Source of the DNA: an uncultured Oscillospiraceae bacterium | GTDB taxonomy: Bacteria; Bacillota; Clostridia; Oscillospirales; Oscillospiraceae | NCBI GenBank assembly: GCA_934659425.1 | Contig: CAKUHU010000001.1 | Coordinates: forward strand, 406,342-470,341 | Direction: 5' to 3' | DNA: 64,000 nt | In this document: positions 16,586-24,998 of the stretch, piece by piece | How the letters are laid out: the number at the start of each line of letters is the position of its first letter | How positions within the stretch are numbered: position 1 is the stretch's first letter | Program-made: the position numbers and the translations under genes | The notes under the pieces: model-generated | What the model saw: the letters and a program-made list of their open reading frames with translations, nothing else | Database searches by the model: none | Told to the model about the DNA's origin: nothing

Positions 16586-17995
16586 ATGGAGGAAAAAGAA
16601 AAGACTCCCGCCCAGCTTCGTCGGGAGGCGCTGATGAACGAGCGGAAGAACGGCTACGATCAGCTGACTGCTGAGGACGAGTCGGCTATGCAGTCCTTCT
16701 GTGAGGATTATAAGAAGTTTTTGGATGCCGCCAAGACAGAGCGGGAGGCGGTGGATGAGGTGATCCGCCAGGCCCAGGCCAAGGGATTTGTACCCTTTGC
16801 CAGGGGGATGGCCATCAAGCCGGGCGACAAGCTCTACCGGGTAAACCGGGGCAAGGCAGTGATGCTGGCTGTCATCGGTGAGAAGCCCTTGGCCGACGGC
16901 GTCTCCATCGGGGCTGCCCATATCGACTCCCCCCGGCTGGATTTGAAGCCCCAGCCGCTCTATGAGGATGATGATTTGGCTTTTCTTAAGACCCACTACT
17001 ACGGCGGCATCCGCAAATATCAGTGGGTGACCATTCCTCTGGAGCTTCACGGGATCATCGTGCGTGCTGACGGTTCCACGGTGAAGGTGGCCATCGGCGC
17101 GGGGGACGGCGATCCGCTGTTCACCATAGATGATCTGCTCCCCCATCTGGGTGCAGAGCAGGCCAAAAAGCCGTTGTCAGAGGCCATCCCCGGGGAGAAC
17201 CTGAACCTTTTGGTGGGCTCCCGGCCCTTCAAGGATGATGAGGGGAGTGAGCGGGTAAAGCTGGCCGTTTTGGATATCCTGAACCAGAAGTACGGCATCA
17301 CGGAAGCCGATTTCATCTCCGCCGAGCTGGAGGTGGTGCCCGCTTTCCGGGCCAGCGACATCGGCTTTGACCGCTCTCTGGTCGGTGGCTATGGCCAGGA
17401 TGACCGGGTGTGCGCATACGCCTGTCTGGCCGCCTTGTTGGACATCGAGCGGCCTGCCCACACCGCGGTGTGCATGCTGGCGGACAAAGAGGAGATCGGC
17501 TCTGAGGGAGTTTCCGGTATGAAGTCCGCCGCTTTCGACACCTTTATGAGCGATCTGTGCGATGCCCAGCGGGTGGCCCTGAAGACCTGCTATGAACACT
17601 CCTTCTGCCTGTCCGCCGATGTGACGGCGGCTTATGATCCCAACTTCTCTGAGGTGTATGAGAAGCGCAACTCTGCCCGGGTGAACTACGGCATGGGCTT
17701 TTGCAAATACACCGGTGCCCGGGGGAAATCCGGGGCCTCTGACGCATCTGCTGAGGTGGTGGGCTTTGTCCGCCGTACCTTGGATGCCGCTGGGGTGATT
17801 TGGCAGATGGCGGAGTTGGGCAAGGTAGACGCCGGCGGCGGCGGGACCGTGGCCTGCTATATGGCAGAGCGGGATATCGACACTCTGGATGCCGGTGTAC
17901 CTGTGCTGAGTATGCATGCCCCCTTTGAGGTCACCGGCAAGCTGGACTGCTATATGACCTATAAGGGCATGAGGGCAGTTTATCAGGCGGGATAA
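16586..17995 (+). CDS. M18 family aminopeptidase (aspartyl-type)
   Basis: 469 residues from the ATG at 16586, after the strong AAGGAGG. Metallo-aminopeptidase of the M18 clan, two zinc ions, usually a tetrahedral dodecamer in the cytosol. Visible metal and catalytic motifs: 'GAAHIDSPRLDLKPQPL' (first His ligand and Asp), 'MLADKEEIGSEGVSGM' (catalytic Glu pair), 'LSADVTAAYDPNF' (Asp ligand) and 'STMHAPFE'-type C-terminus (here 'VLSMHAPFEVTGKLDCYM', His ligand). It ends before a strong terminator. Confidence 0.93.
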   Translation: MEEKEKTPAQLRREALMNERKNGYDQLTAEDESAMQSFCEDYKKFLDAAKTEREAVDEVIRQAQAKGFVPFARGMAIKPGDKLYRVNRGKAVMLAVIGEKPLADGVSIGAAHIDSPRLDLKPQPLYEDDDLAFLKTHYYGGIRKYQWVTIPLELHGIIVRADGSTVKVAIGAGDGDPLFTIDDLLPHLGAEQAKKPLSEAIPGENLNLLVGSRPFKDDEGSERVKLAVLDILNQKYGITEADFISAELEVVPAFRASDIGFDRSLVGGYGQDDRVCAYACLAALLDIERPAHTAVCMLADKEEIGSEGVSGMKSAAFDTFMSDLCDAQRVALKTCYEHSFCLSADVTAAYDPNFSEVYEKRNSARVNYGMGFCKYTGARGKSGASDASAEVVGFVRRTLDAAGVIWQMAELGKVDAGGGGTVACYMAERDIDTLDAGVPVLSMHAPFEVTGKLDCYMTYKGMRAVYQAG

Positions 17996-18075
17996 AAAGC
18001 GAAAAAAACGCCGCGGCGGGTGTCTCTGTAACCAACAAAACGGACCAGATGACACCACAAATGGTGCCCTGAAAC

Positions 18076-18117
18076 AAGGACCCGAGGTACATTCACCTGT
18101 ACCCCGGGTCCTTTTTT
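18076..18117 (+). terminator. rho-independent terminator after the aminopeptidase gene
   Basis: Stem AAGGACCC...GGTAC paired with GTACC...GGGTCCTT followed by six Ts. It closes the long plus-strand gene run. Confidence 0.85.
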
Positions 18118-18161
18118 GTTTTTCACATGTGGATACCGCGAGGCATAAGGAGGGAAGAGCG

Positions 18162-18773
18162 ATGCCTGAGGAATACCATGACCTCGATTTTATGGAGTTG
18201 TGTGCAATCTGTGCTGGGAAAAAAGAGCTCGTCTCCGAATTCAACTGTCTGACAGGGCATCAAATGGGTATGTCCCGCAGCGGATTGGATAAGACCATAG
18301 ATGAAGCATGTGGACGGGCTTCTGACGTGGAGGTCTTTCTTGATTTCATCAAACTTTGCCGGCTGATTTGGAATAGCTATGGCAAGGTTGTCTCCACACA
18401 GGAAAACAGTAATAAGAATAGCTGGAATCCCTCATCGGTCGGCTCGTTTTTGGGGAATCTTTCTTATCTGCATCAGGGGACCGCTTGCTGCTTGGGCCAA
18501 AAATTTGGGGGAATGCCAAAATTGGTGACAAGGGGGTCAAGCCGCAGGGAAAAGAGACAGCGGATACACCAATGGAGCACGCTCAAGGGAATAGAAATCC
18601 CCATAGGGAAACGGATACCAGAAGGTGTCCGTTTCCCTATGGGGAGGATGAGAGGGACAGAGAAGTTCCCGATGGGGGATTTTTTGCGATGGGGTGCCCT
18701 TTCGGACTTTGAGCGAAAGCTCTCCCTGAGAATGCCGACTTTGGCAAAAAAGGGCCTTGGAGGATGGCCCTAA
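18162..18773 (+). CDS. hypothetical protein, probably with a degenerate 3' half
   Basis: 203 residues from the ATG at 18162 after AAGGAGGG. The first 75 residues look like a real protein ('YHDLDFMELCAICAGKKELV', 'GHQMGMSRSGLDKTIDEACG'). After about residue 80 the composition becomes irregular and the frame runs through a 21-bp perfect hairpin, which suggests that the original C-terminus was lost and the frame now reads non-coding DNA. I do not recognise the family. It stands alone between two terminators. Confidence 0.4.
   Translation: MPEEYHDLDFMELCAICAGKKELVSEFNCLTGHQMGMSRSGLDKTIDEACGRASDVEVFLDFIKLCRLIWNSYGKVVSTQENSNKNSWNPSSVGSFLGNLSYLHQGTACCLGQKFGGMPKLVTRGSSRREKRQRIHQWSTLKGIEIPIGKRIPEGVRFPMGRMRGTEKFPMGDFLRWGALSDFERKLSLRMPTLAKKGLGGWP
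18599..18644. repeat. perfect 21-bp inverted repeat with 4-base loop
   Basis: CCCCATAGGGAAACGGATAC-type arm at 18599-18619 and its complement at 18624-18644 with one G:T pair. The stem lies inside the doubtful 3' half of the hypothetical gene at 18162. Too long and too AT-poor around it for a usual terminator; it could be a palindromic repeat element. Confidence 0.7.
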
Positions 18774-18798
18774 TTCTCAAATATGGAAGTCATCGGCG

Positions 18799-18834
18799 AA
18801 AAATGGCGGAGAGCAGGGCTCCCCGCCATTTTTT
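18799..18834. terminator. bidirectional terminator between the hypothetical gene and the EIIC gene
   Basis: AAAAATGGCGG / CCGCCATTTTT with an inner GGAG/CTCC stem, flanked by A and T runs. It overlaps the stop codon of the minus-strand EIIC gene. Confidence 0.75.
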
Positions 18835-19942
18835 AGGTATTCAGCTTCAAGTCATCCTCACCGATCCAGCCGATGTGCCGGAGAACTAAGCCGAACGCCC
18901 AGGTGAGAAGGGCGGGCAGGACAAAAGAGATGAGGATCAGTCCCAGCCAATCCATGGCGGTGGGGACGATGGCAGCGGCGCCGTTGGCCAGAGCTTTTTC
19001 GCTGGGGTTCACCCATCCGGTCCAGACGCCCAACTGTCCGCAGAGGCCGCAGGTGCCCATGCCAGAGTTAATGGCCTCCCCGTTCATCTCCAGTTGGAAC
19101 AGGCAGGTGGCCAGAGGGCCGGTGATGGCGGAGGTCAGGATAGGGGGGATCCAGATGCGGGGATTTTTCACGATATTGCCCATCTGGAGCATAGAGGTAC
19201 CCAGCCCTTGGCTCACCAGACCGCCCCAGCCGTTTTCCCGAAAGGACATGACGGCAAAGCCCACCATCTGAGCACAGCAGCCGGCCACAGCGGCCCCTCC
19301 GGCCAGACCGGTCAGTCCCAGCACGGAACAGATGGCGGCAGAGGAGATAGGCAGCGTCAGGGCGATCCCCACTAAAACGGAGACCAGGATGCCCATCCAG
19401 AAGGGCTGGAGCACAGTGGCCTGGTTGATGAGCTGGCCGAAGGCGCTGGCGGCCTTCCCGATGGGAGGGGCGATGACCCACGCAGTGCCGATCCCCACCA
19501 AAATGGTGACAATGGGGGTGATCAGGATATCCACCTTGGTCTCCTTGCTCACCGCTTTTCCAAATTCGGCGGCGAGGATGGCGACAAAGAGGACTGCCAG
19601 AGGACCTCCGGCTCCGCCCAAGGCGTTGCAGGCATACCCCGCTGTTACCAGAGAGAAGAGGACCAGCGGCGGTGCTTGGAGGGCGTAGCCAATGGCCACC
19701 GCCATGGCGGGGCCGCTCATGAAGGAGGCAAGGCCGCCGATGGTATAGCCCACCTTATTGATGGTGATGACCTGGGTGGTCAGAAAGGCGATATGGAGCT
19801 GGGAGCCCACGGTATTGAGAATGGTGCCGATGAGCAGAGAGGCAAATAGCCCCTGGGCCATGGCCCCCAGTGCGTCGATCCCATAGCGCTTGGCGGAGAT
19901 GACAATATTTTTTCGTTTGAGGAAAGCCTGGAGGTAATTCAT
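18833..19942 (-). CDS. PTS EIIC-like membrane protein (PF13303 type)
   Basis: 369 residues from the ATG at 19942 (GAGGG six bases before). About ten hydrophobic segments rich in Gly and Ala, e.g. 'MAQGLFASLLIGTILNTVG', 'PAMAVAIGYALQAPPLVLFS', 'ITPIVTILVGIGTAWVIAPP'; the motif 'AAICSVLGLTGLAGGAAVAG' is typical of this EIIC subgroup, which stands alone without EIIA, EIIB or sugar genes. The substrate is unknown and phosphotransfer need not occur. It has its own promoter and is followed by a terminator. Confidence 0.8.
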   Translation of the reverse strand: MNYLQAFLKRKNIVISAKRYGIDALGAMAQGLFASLLIGTILNTVGSQLHIAFLTTQVITINKVGYTIGGLASFMSGPAMAVAIGYALQAPPLVLFSLVTAGYACNALGGAGGPLAVLFVAILAAEFGKAVSKETKVDILITPIVTILVGIGTAWVIAPPIGKAASAFGQLINQATVLQPFWMGILVSVLVGIALTLPISSAAICSVLGLTGLAGGAAVAGCCAQMVGFAVMSFRENGWGGLVSQGLGTSMLQMGNIVKNPRIWIPPILTSAITGPLATCLFQLEMNGEAINSGMGTCGLCGQLGVWTGWVNPSEKALANGAAAIVPTAMDWLGLILISFVLPALLTWAFGLVLRHIGWIGEDDLKLNT

Positions 19943-19999
19943 AGAGGAGCCCTCGTTTTCAATGGGATAAAATATGTCTTGACATGTGAATTGTCTTAC

Positions 20000-20027
20000 A
20001 TTATAGAGCATAGAGGAAATTTGTCAA
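20000..20027 (-). promoter_or_regulatory. sigma-A promoter of the EIIC-like gene
   Basis: On the minus strand, consensus TTGACA (20022-20027), a 16-base spacer and consensus TATAAT (20000-20005), 58 bases before the start codon. One of the strongest promoters in the window. Confidence 0.8.
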
Positions 20028-20053
20028 GAAAAAGGTGAGGAGTTCCCTGGAAT

Positions 20054-21037
20054 TTAAGTATATCCCAACAGACCGCGGACGGAGACCTCGCCAGCGGAGA
20101 TCGTTTCCTGTGTGCCGTCGGGCAGAAGGACTTGAAGAGAAAAATCGTCGTTGACTGCGGTGGCCTGGGCAAGGGTATCTCCGCTGGGACGGATCAGCTT
20201 GACTTCCCGTCCTATGGTGATGCAGCGCTGTCGGTATTCCGCTAAATATTCCCCCTTCTGCTGGGGAAAACCGTTCCAGAGGGCTTCCAGCTGATCGAGC
20301 AAAGCCGAAGCTACCTGGACGCGGAGGGGAGGAGCCGCCATGTGCTGGGCCAGGGAGGTGGCGATGGGGGAGAGCTCTGGGCCGAAGTCCCCTTCGCGCT
20401 GACTGACGTTGATCCCGATGCCCACTACGACATGATCCAGGGCGCCGGTCTCCCCCTCGAGCCCCAATTCAGTCAGGATGCCGCACAGTTTTTTGCCGCC
20501 TAAGAGAATGTCATTGGGCCACTTGATGTCACAGATAAGACCAGTGAGCGCTTTCAAAGCGCGGCAAACGGCCACCGCTGTCCAGGCGGTGAGCTGGCTC
20601 ACCTGCGCCAAAGTCACCTGGGGGCGGAGGAGCGCCGACAGATAAAGGCCCTTTCCCGGCAGAGATTGAAATGTCCGTCCTCGGCGGCCCTTGCCCCCTG
20701 TCTGTTCCCCGGCCAATACCACAAGGCCGCTGGGGGAACCGGAGGCGGCCCTTCGGCGGCACTCATCATTGGTGGAATCCACTCGCTCCAGGCAGATGAC
20801 CGTATTTCCCACCGCCTGTCCAGGCCGGGCCAAGGCGCCGGGAGAGAGTACATCCGGCGAGGCAGTGAGGCGGTAGCCCCTGCTGGGAAGGGCCTCGATC
20901 TGGTAGCCTTCAGAACGCAGAGCTTCAACTGCCTTCCATATCGCTGCGCGGCTCACCTTCAGCTCGCGGCTCATCGCCTGACCGGAGAGGGGGGCGTCTG
21001 TGGACAACAAGAGGCGCAATGTATCGTCTTTCAGCAT
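20054..21037 (-). CDS. birA: bifunctional biotin--[acetyl-CoA-carboxylase] ligase / biotin repressor
   Basis: 327 residues, class II BirA. An N-terminal winged helix (residues 1-65, 'LSGQAMSRELKVSRAAIWKA', 'LRSEGYQIEALPSRGYRL') binds DNA. The catalytic domain has 'VDSTNDECRR', 'GEQTGGKGRRGRTFQSLPGK' (the biotinyl-AMP loop) and 'DIKWPNDILLGGKKLCGIL', then an SH3-like C-terminus. It biotinylates carboxylase carrier proteins and, as biotinyl-AMP complex, represses biotin genes. It is divergent from bioY with two matching operators between them, so self-control and bioY control are both likely. Confidence 0.95.
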   Translation of the reverse strand: MLKDDTLRLLLSTDAPLSGQAMSRELKVSRAAIWKAVEALRSEGYQIEALPSRGYRLTASPDVLSPGALARPGQAVGNTVICLERVDSTNDECRRRAASGSPSGLVVLAGEQTGGKGRRGRTFQSLPGKGLYLSALLRPQVTLAQVSQLTAWTAVAVCRALKALTGLICDIKWPNDILLGGKKLCGILTELGLEGETGALDHVVVGIGINVSQREGDFGPELSPIATSLAQHMAAPPLRVQVASALLDQLEALWNGFPQQKGEYLAEYRQRCITIGREVKLIRPSGDTLAQATAVNDDFSLQVLLPDGTQETISAGEVSVRGLLGYT

Positions 21038-21089
21038 GGCGGGACCTCCTTGGTTTCGTTTTGATTAGTCTACTCCGTGGGAAGCGTTG

Positions 21090-21119
21090 TTGTCAACAAA
21101 ATACAAAAAAGGTTTACAA
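21090..21119. promoter_or_regulatory. BirA operator 1 in the birA-bioY intergenic region
   Basis: TTGTCAAC, 14 bases, GTTTACAA: arms match in seven of eight positions and have the form of Firmicutes BirA sites. The left arm covers the TTGACA -35 box of birA (minus strand, -10 TAGACT at 21067-21072); the right arm covers the TTTACA -35 box of bioY. One bound dimer could block both promoters. Confidence 0.75.
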
Positions 21120-21141
21120 ATAGAGCATATTGTGCTATCCT
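21113..21141 (+). promoter_or_regulatory. sigma-A promoter of bioY
   Basis: TTTACA (21113-21118), 17 bases, TATCCT (21136-21141), 35 bases before the bioY start; its -35 box is inside operator 1. Confidence 0.55.
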
Positions 21142-21143
21142 TT

Positions 21144-21174
21144 CCGTAAACTAAAAATCGAAAGAGGTTTACGA
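21144..21174. promoter_or_regulatory. BirA operator 2, overlapping the bioY ribosome site
   Basis: CCGTAAAC, 15 bases, GTTTACGA: arms match in seven of eight positions and have the same core as operator 1. It ends one base before the bioY ATG and includes its AAAGAGG ribosome site. Confidence 0.65.
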
Positions 21175-21175
21175 C

Positions 21176-21715
21176 ATGCGAAATCAAAGTCAAAAATTGG
21201 TTCAGGCGGCCCTGTTTGCCGCGCTGACTGCGGTAGGGGCCTTTATTCGATTTCCCTTGGGGGCCGCTTCCTTTACCCTCCAGTTTCTATTCACCGCTTT
21301 GGCGGGGGTGGTCTTGGGCCCCAAATGGGGGGCTGTATCTCAGGGGGTATATGTGGCCTTGGGATTGGTAGGACTGCCGGTATTCACTCAGGGAGGCGGG
21401 ATCGGATATCTGCTCCAGCCCAGTTTTGGATTTCTTTTGGGGCTCATTCCCGCCGCCGCAGTCATTGGCGCCTTGGCGGGGGAAAAGGGGAGGCCGCAGC
21501 AGGTGATCCCCGCATGCCTTGTGGGCCTGGCAGTGCTGTATGTGGTGGGAGTGCCCTATATGGGGGTTGTTCTCAACCTCTATTTGGAAAAGGGGATGGG
21601 CACTTGGGCGCTGATAAAGACGGGGATGCTCATTTATCTGCCGGGTGACGCGGTGAAAATCGCGGTTGTGACGGCGGCGGCGCCGTCCCTCTGCCGCCGG
21701 CTGAAACGGTCATAA
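21176..21715 (+). CDS. bioY: biotin transporter BioY (ECF substrate-binding subunit)
   Basis: 179 residues with six predicted membrane helices. BioY captures biotin and works alone or with the EcfAAT energising module. The family motif is 'LAGVVLGPKWGAVSQGVYVA', 'GLVGLPVFTQGGGIGYLLQP' and 'SFGFLLGLIPAA'. The start at 21176 sits directly behind operator 2. No bioA-D or ECF genes follow, so the energising module and any synthesis genes must be elsewhere. Confidence 0.95.
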   Translation: MRNQSQKLVQAALFAALTAVGAFIRFPLGAASFTLQFLFTALAGVVLGPKWGAVSQGVYVALGLVGLPVFTQGGGIGYLLQPSFGFLLGLIPAAAVIGALAGEKGRPQQVIPACLVGLAVLYVVGVPYMGVVLNLYLEKGMGTWALIKTGMLIYLPGDAVKIAVVTAAAPSLCRRLKRS

Positions 21716-21768
21716 CCCTACTCTTTGTCCCATATAGTATGGTATCAACGTGGAAAGGCGGGGATACC

Positions 21769-22050
21769 ATGCCCTATGAGGAGTTCAGACCATCGACAGC
21801 TCACCATCTCATTTTGGAGGACCGGGAAAAGCTGACGGTGTCCGGGGTGGAGGAAGTGGAGAGCTTCGATGAAAACACCATCGTGATGGACACGGGCCAA
21901 GGTGTGCTTGTTGTCCGGGGAGAGGGGCTGCACATCGAAAAATTGAGTTTGGATGGAGGAGACTTGAAGGTAGAGGGGACGGTGGAGTCTCTGACTTACG
22001 AAGAGGACCGCCGGGGAAGAGGCGGTTTTCTGTCCCGGCTGCTGGGCTGA
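21769..22050 (+). CDS. yabP: sporulation protein YabP
   Basis: 93 residues from the ATG at 21769. YabP is needed with YabQ for spore cortex/coat formation in Bacillus. Family pattern: 'HHLILEDREKLTVSGVEEVE', 'FDENTIVMDTGQGVLVVRGE', 'LHIEKLSLDGGDLKVEGTVE', 'SLTYEE'. It begins the usual yabP-yabQ-divIC-S1 cluster; yabQ starts three bases after its stop. Confidence 0.92.
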   Translation: MPYEEFRPSTAHHLILEDREKLTVSGVEEVESFDENTIVMDTGQGVLVVRGEGLHIEKLSLDGGDLKVEGTVESLTYEEDRRGRGGFLSRLLG

Positions 22051-22053
22051 GAG

Positions 22054-22758
22054 ATGGAGATCTCGATCACCGACCAGGCGTTTGCCTTTTTGGGGGCCTT
22101 GGCAGTGGGAAGTGGGCTGGGACTTGTGTATGATCTGTTCCGTCTGCTCCGGGGCCGGCTCTGTTGGCGGGGGCTGGAAGCAGTGTTGGATCTTCTGTAT
22201 TGGCCAGTCGTGGTGGCAGTCCTGTTTTTCTACGCTGTGACGGCGGGAAATGGGGAGATTCGGGCCTATCTGCTGGCGGGGGCACTTTTAGGCGGGGGGA
22301 TTTATTTTCTCCTATTGAGTTCACTTGTCCTCTTTTTTGGGAACCGATTGGTCGATTTGCTGTGCCTTTTTGGGAAGCTGTGCCTGTGCCCAATCCAAAA
22401 AGTGGGAAATTGGAGCAAAAAAATTTGGGCAAAGAACAAAAAAAGCTTCCATTATTGCTGGAAATGGTATAAAATACACTTTACCATAGGTGAAATGAGC
22501 CGGATGGGTCAAGCGGAGGGAGATGGTGAGCATGCAGGTAAAAAGAGCAGGGTTTCTCACCAAAATCGTGGTGCTGACATTGCTCATCGCTTCCACCGTC
22601 AGCCTGCTGAGGCTTCGGGGCCAGATCACAGCGGCCGAGAGCGAGCGGGAGGCGATGAAGACCCAGGTGGCCGGTCAGACCCAGATCAACGCCGATCTGC
22701 AGGACTCGGTAGATCACAGCGACAATCCAGACCGGCAGGCCGACATCGCAAGGGGTGA
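22054..22758 (+). CDS. yabQ: sporulation protein YabQ, with a read-through C-terminal tail
   Basis: 234 residues. Residues 1-110 hold about four membrane helices ('AFAFLGALAVGSGLGLVYDL', 'VVVAVLFFYAVTAG', 'GGIYFLLLSSLVLFFGNRLV'), the YabQ domain required for spore cortex formation. Residues 110-150 form a basic stretch ('WSKKIWAKNKKSFHYCWKWY') that normally lies close to the C-terminus. The frame then continues for about 80 residues as an Arg/Gly/Asp-rich tail that is simply the divIC gene read in another frame. Either a stop codon was lost or the overlap is tolerated. Confidence 0.85.
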   Translation: MEISITDQAFAFLGALAVGSGLGLVYDLFRLLRGRLCWRGLEAVLDLLYWPVVVAVLFFYAVTAGNGEIRAYLLAGALLGGGIYFLLLSSLVLFFGNRLVDLLCLFGKLCLCPIQKVGNWSKKIWAKNKKSFHYCWKWYKIHFTIGEMSRMGQAEGDGEHAGKKSRVSHQNRGADIAHRFHRQPAEASGPDHSGRERAGGDEDPGGRSDPDQRRSAGLGRSQRQSRPAGRHRKG

Positions 22759-22807
22759 ACTGGGCCTGGCGGCGCCCGGCGAGAAGGTCATCATTTTCAC
22801 CGATTGA
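22523..22807 (+). CDS. divIC: septum formation initiator (DivIC/FtsB-like)
   Basis: 94 residues: a short basic N-terminus, one membrane helix ('AGFLTKIVVLTLLIASTVSL') and an extracellular coiled coil ('RGQITAAESEREAMKTQVAG') ending in the 'ADIARGELGLAAPGEKVIIF' segment of the family. It takes part in the divisome with FtsL and DivIB. Three starts are close together (ATG 22523, GTG 22526, ATG 22532); GGAGGG at 22515 best fits the later two. 236 bases overlap the end of yabQ in another frame. Confidence 0.85.
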   Translation: MVSMQVKRAGFLTKIVVLTLLIASTVSLLRLRGQITAAESEREAMKTQVAGQTQINADLQDSVDHSDNPDRQADIARGELGLAAPGEKVIIFTD

Positions 22808-22832
22808 TCGGCCCTTGCAGAGAGGGTAAATC

Positions 22833-23300
22833 TTGAAGGAGGACATGTCTGTCGGTATGGAGTTTGAGGTTGGTTCTGTTTTAGAGGGAAAAGTCACCGG
22901 AATTACGAAATTTGGTGCGTTTGTCTCCCTGCCTGAGGGAAAATCTGGCTTGGTGCACATCTCTGAAATCGCGTATACATACGTGAATGATGTGAAGGAC
23001 TATTTACAGGAGGGGCAGGAGGTCAAGGTCAAGATCATTGGCGTAGACGAGAATGGCCGCATCAATCTCTCCATCAAAAAGACGCAGGCACCTCCGGCGC
23101 GGACGGAGGGCGGCGGTGCATCCCGGCAGAGCCGGTCCAGCGGAGCGCCCCGGCCGGCTGGTTTTACCGGACAGCGTAAACCGGCAGAACCGATCACATT
23201 TGAAGACCGGCTCAAGCAGTTCATGGCCTCCTCAGACAGCAAGCTGTCCGAGCTTCATATGAGCGAGAAGCGGGGAAGCAGAAGAGGCGGAAGAAAATAA
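22833..23300 (+). CDS. S1-domain RNA-binding protein (YabR-like)
   Basis: 155 residues. One S1 domain at residues about 10-80: '[20 protein letters not shown]', '[15 protein letters not shown]', '[19 protein letters not shown]'. A low-complexity Pro/Arg/Ser-rich linker and a basic tail ('[10 protein letters not shown]') follow, consistent with RNA or ribosome binding. The start may be the TTG at 22833 (AGAGGG six bases before) or the ATG at 22845, too close to AAGGAGG. Last gene of the sporulation/division cluster, followed by a terminator. Confidence 0.85.
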   Translation: MKEDMSVGMEFEVGSVLEGKVTGITKFGAFVSLPEGKSGLVHISEIAYTYVNDVKDYLQEGQEVKVKIIGVDENGRINLSIKKTQAPPARTEGGGASRQSRSSGAPRPAGFTGQRKPAEPITFEDRLKQFMASSDSKLSELHMSEKRGSRRGGRK

Positions 23301-23306
23301 AATACA

Positions 23307-23341
23307 AATCCCCGGCGGAATATTCCGCCGGGGATTTTTTT
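23307..23341. terminator. rho-independent terminator after the S1 gene
   Basis: AATCCCCGGCGGA / TCCGCCGGGGATT around ATAT, followed by eight Ts. It faces pyk on the other strand and may also serve it. Confidence 0.9.
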
Positions 23342-23410
23342 GTTTTTTCTCTCTCTGTCAAATGGAGCGATCTGTGCCGCCCATCGGAAAAGCATAGGGA
23401 GGGGCAAGTA

Positions 23411-24865
23411 TCAAACGGGCTCTCCCACCACCTGGGCCTTGATCAAATTGGTGGTGCCCCGTGCATTCATGGGGACGCCGGCGGTGATGACGACAGTGTC
23501 TCCGGTCTGGATCGTCCCCTCTTTCCGTGCGCAGTCTATGCAAAGAGAGAACAGCCGGTCAGTGGAGTCCACAGATCCATAGAGGAGGGGCTGTACGCCC
23601 CAGGAGATGGCCAGCTGGCGGCGGACCTTTTCCGAAGTGGTCAGACCGATGATGGGGCAGGCCGGGCGGAAGCGGGAGATGACCCGGGCGGTATGGCCAG
23701 AGGTGGTGGCGGCCAGGATGGCGGAGGCGTTCAAATCCATGGCGGCCATGCAGCAGGTATGGCTGATGGCTTGGTTGATGGACTGGTCAGCAGTTTGGAG
23801 CTGACCGCGGGCGTAGTCGTGCCGCCGGATAAAGCGGCCCCAGTAGTTGGTGGCCTGCTCAGCGGCCTCCACGGTGCGGACCATGGTCTGAAGTGCCTCC
23901 ACGGGATATTTGCCCGAGGCGGTCTCACCAGAGAGCATGACACAGGAGGTGCCGTCAAAGACGGCATTGGCCACATCGCTGATCTCGGCCCGGGTGGGGC
24001 GGGGGTTGCGGATCATGGAATCCAGCATTTGGGTGGCAGTGACCACATTTTTTCCCGAGGCAGAGCTTTTGGAGATCATATCTTTTTGAATGATGGGCAC
24101 TTCATAGGCGGGGATCTCTACCCCCAGATCGCCCCGGGCCACCATGACACCATCGGAGGCGGACAGGATCTCGTCAAAATTGTCCACGCCCTCCCGGTTT
24201 TCGATTTTGGCGATGATGCGGATATCTTGTCCGCCCCACTTGTCCAGCTCTGCGCGGATATCCTCCACGTCGCTGGCCTTGCGGATGAAAGAGGCGGCCA
24301 CAAAATCAAAATCGTTTTCAGCGGCAAAACGCAGGTCTTCCCGGTCTTTGTCAGTCAGAGCGGGGAGTTGGATCTTGGTGTCGGGAATGTTGATGCTTTT
24401 ATTGTTGGACAAAACGCCGCCGCTGACGATGCGGCAGGAGATCTCAGAGCCCTGGATGGATACGACGGACAACTCGATCAGGCCGTCATCGATGAGAATG
24501 CGGGTCCCCTTTTCCACTTCATTGTGGAGGTTTTCATAGGTGACAGAGACGCGGGTGCTGTCCCCTTCCACATCCTGCGTGGTCAGAATGAACTGTTCTC
24601 CCTCGGTCAAAGTGACAGGGCCGTCCCGAAAGGTTTTTACGCGAATTTCGGGGCCCTTGGTATCCAGCATAGTGGCTACAGGCCGACCTAACTCATCCCG
24701 GATGCGGCGCAGCCGGAGATAGGTGGCAAGATGGGTCTCATGGGTACCGTGGGAAAAGTTGAAGCGGGCGCAGTTCATGCCGGCGAGGATCAGTTTCCGG
24801 AGCATCTCGTCATTGTCCACAGCGGGACCCAGTGTACAAATAATTTTTGTCTTTCTCATGTTCAT
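23411..24865 (-). CDS. pyk: pyruvate kinase
   Basis: 484 residues: the standard three domains without the extra C-terminal PEP-utiliser domain of Bacillus enzymes. It makes ATP and pyruvate from PEP. Motifs: 'KIICTLGPAVDNDEMLRKLI', 'MNCARFNFSHGTHE', 'MLDTKGPEIRVKTF', 'VAASFIRKASDVEDIR', 'IIAKIENREGVDNFDEIL', 'VARGDLGVEIP' and 'SGETASGKYPVEAL'. The start follows GGAGG by seven bases. Monocistronic. Confidence 0.97.
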   Translation of the reverse strand: MNMRKTKIICTLGPAVDNDEMLRKLILAGMNCARFNFSHGTHETHLATYLRLRRIRDELGRPVATMLDTKGPEIRVKTFRDGPVTLTEGEQFILTTQDVEGDSTRVSVTYENLHNEVEKGTRILIDDGLIELSVVSIQGSEISCRIVSGGVLSNNKSINIPDTKIQLPALTDKDREDLRFAAENDFDFVAASFIRKASDVEDIRAELDKWGGQDIRIIAKIENREGVDNFDEILSASDGVMVARGDLGVEIPAYEVPIIQKDMISKSSASGKNVVTATQMLDSMIRNPRPTRAEISDVANAVFDGTSCVMLSGETASGKYPVEALQTMVRTVEAAEQATNYWGRFIRRHDYARGQLQTADQSINQAISHTCCMAAMDLNASAILAATTSGHTARVISRFRPACPIIGLTTSEKVRRQLAISWGVQPLLYGSVDSTDRLFSLCIDCARKEGTIQTGDTVVITAGVPMNARGTTNLIKAQVVGEPV

Positions 24866-24998
24866 TTGCTCATACCTCCATCGGGTGGGCTTTTCCTATT
24901 TTTCACATATCACTTGTGTATCATACTATATTCTTCCAGAAATAGAAAGCGGCAAAACCACCAAAACGTGATTTTGCCGCCAGATGTCAAAGAACAAG

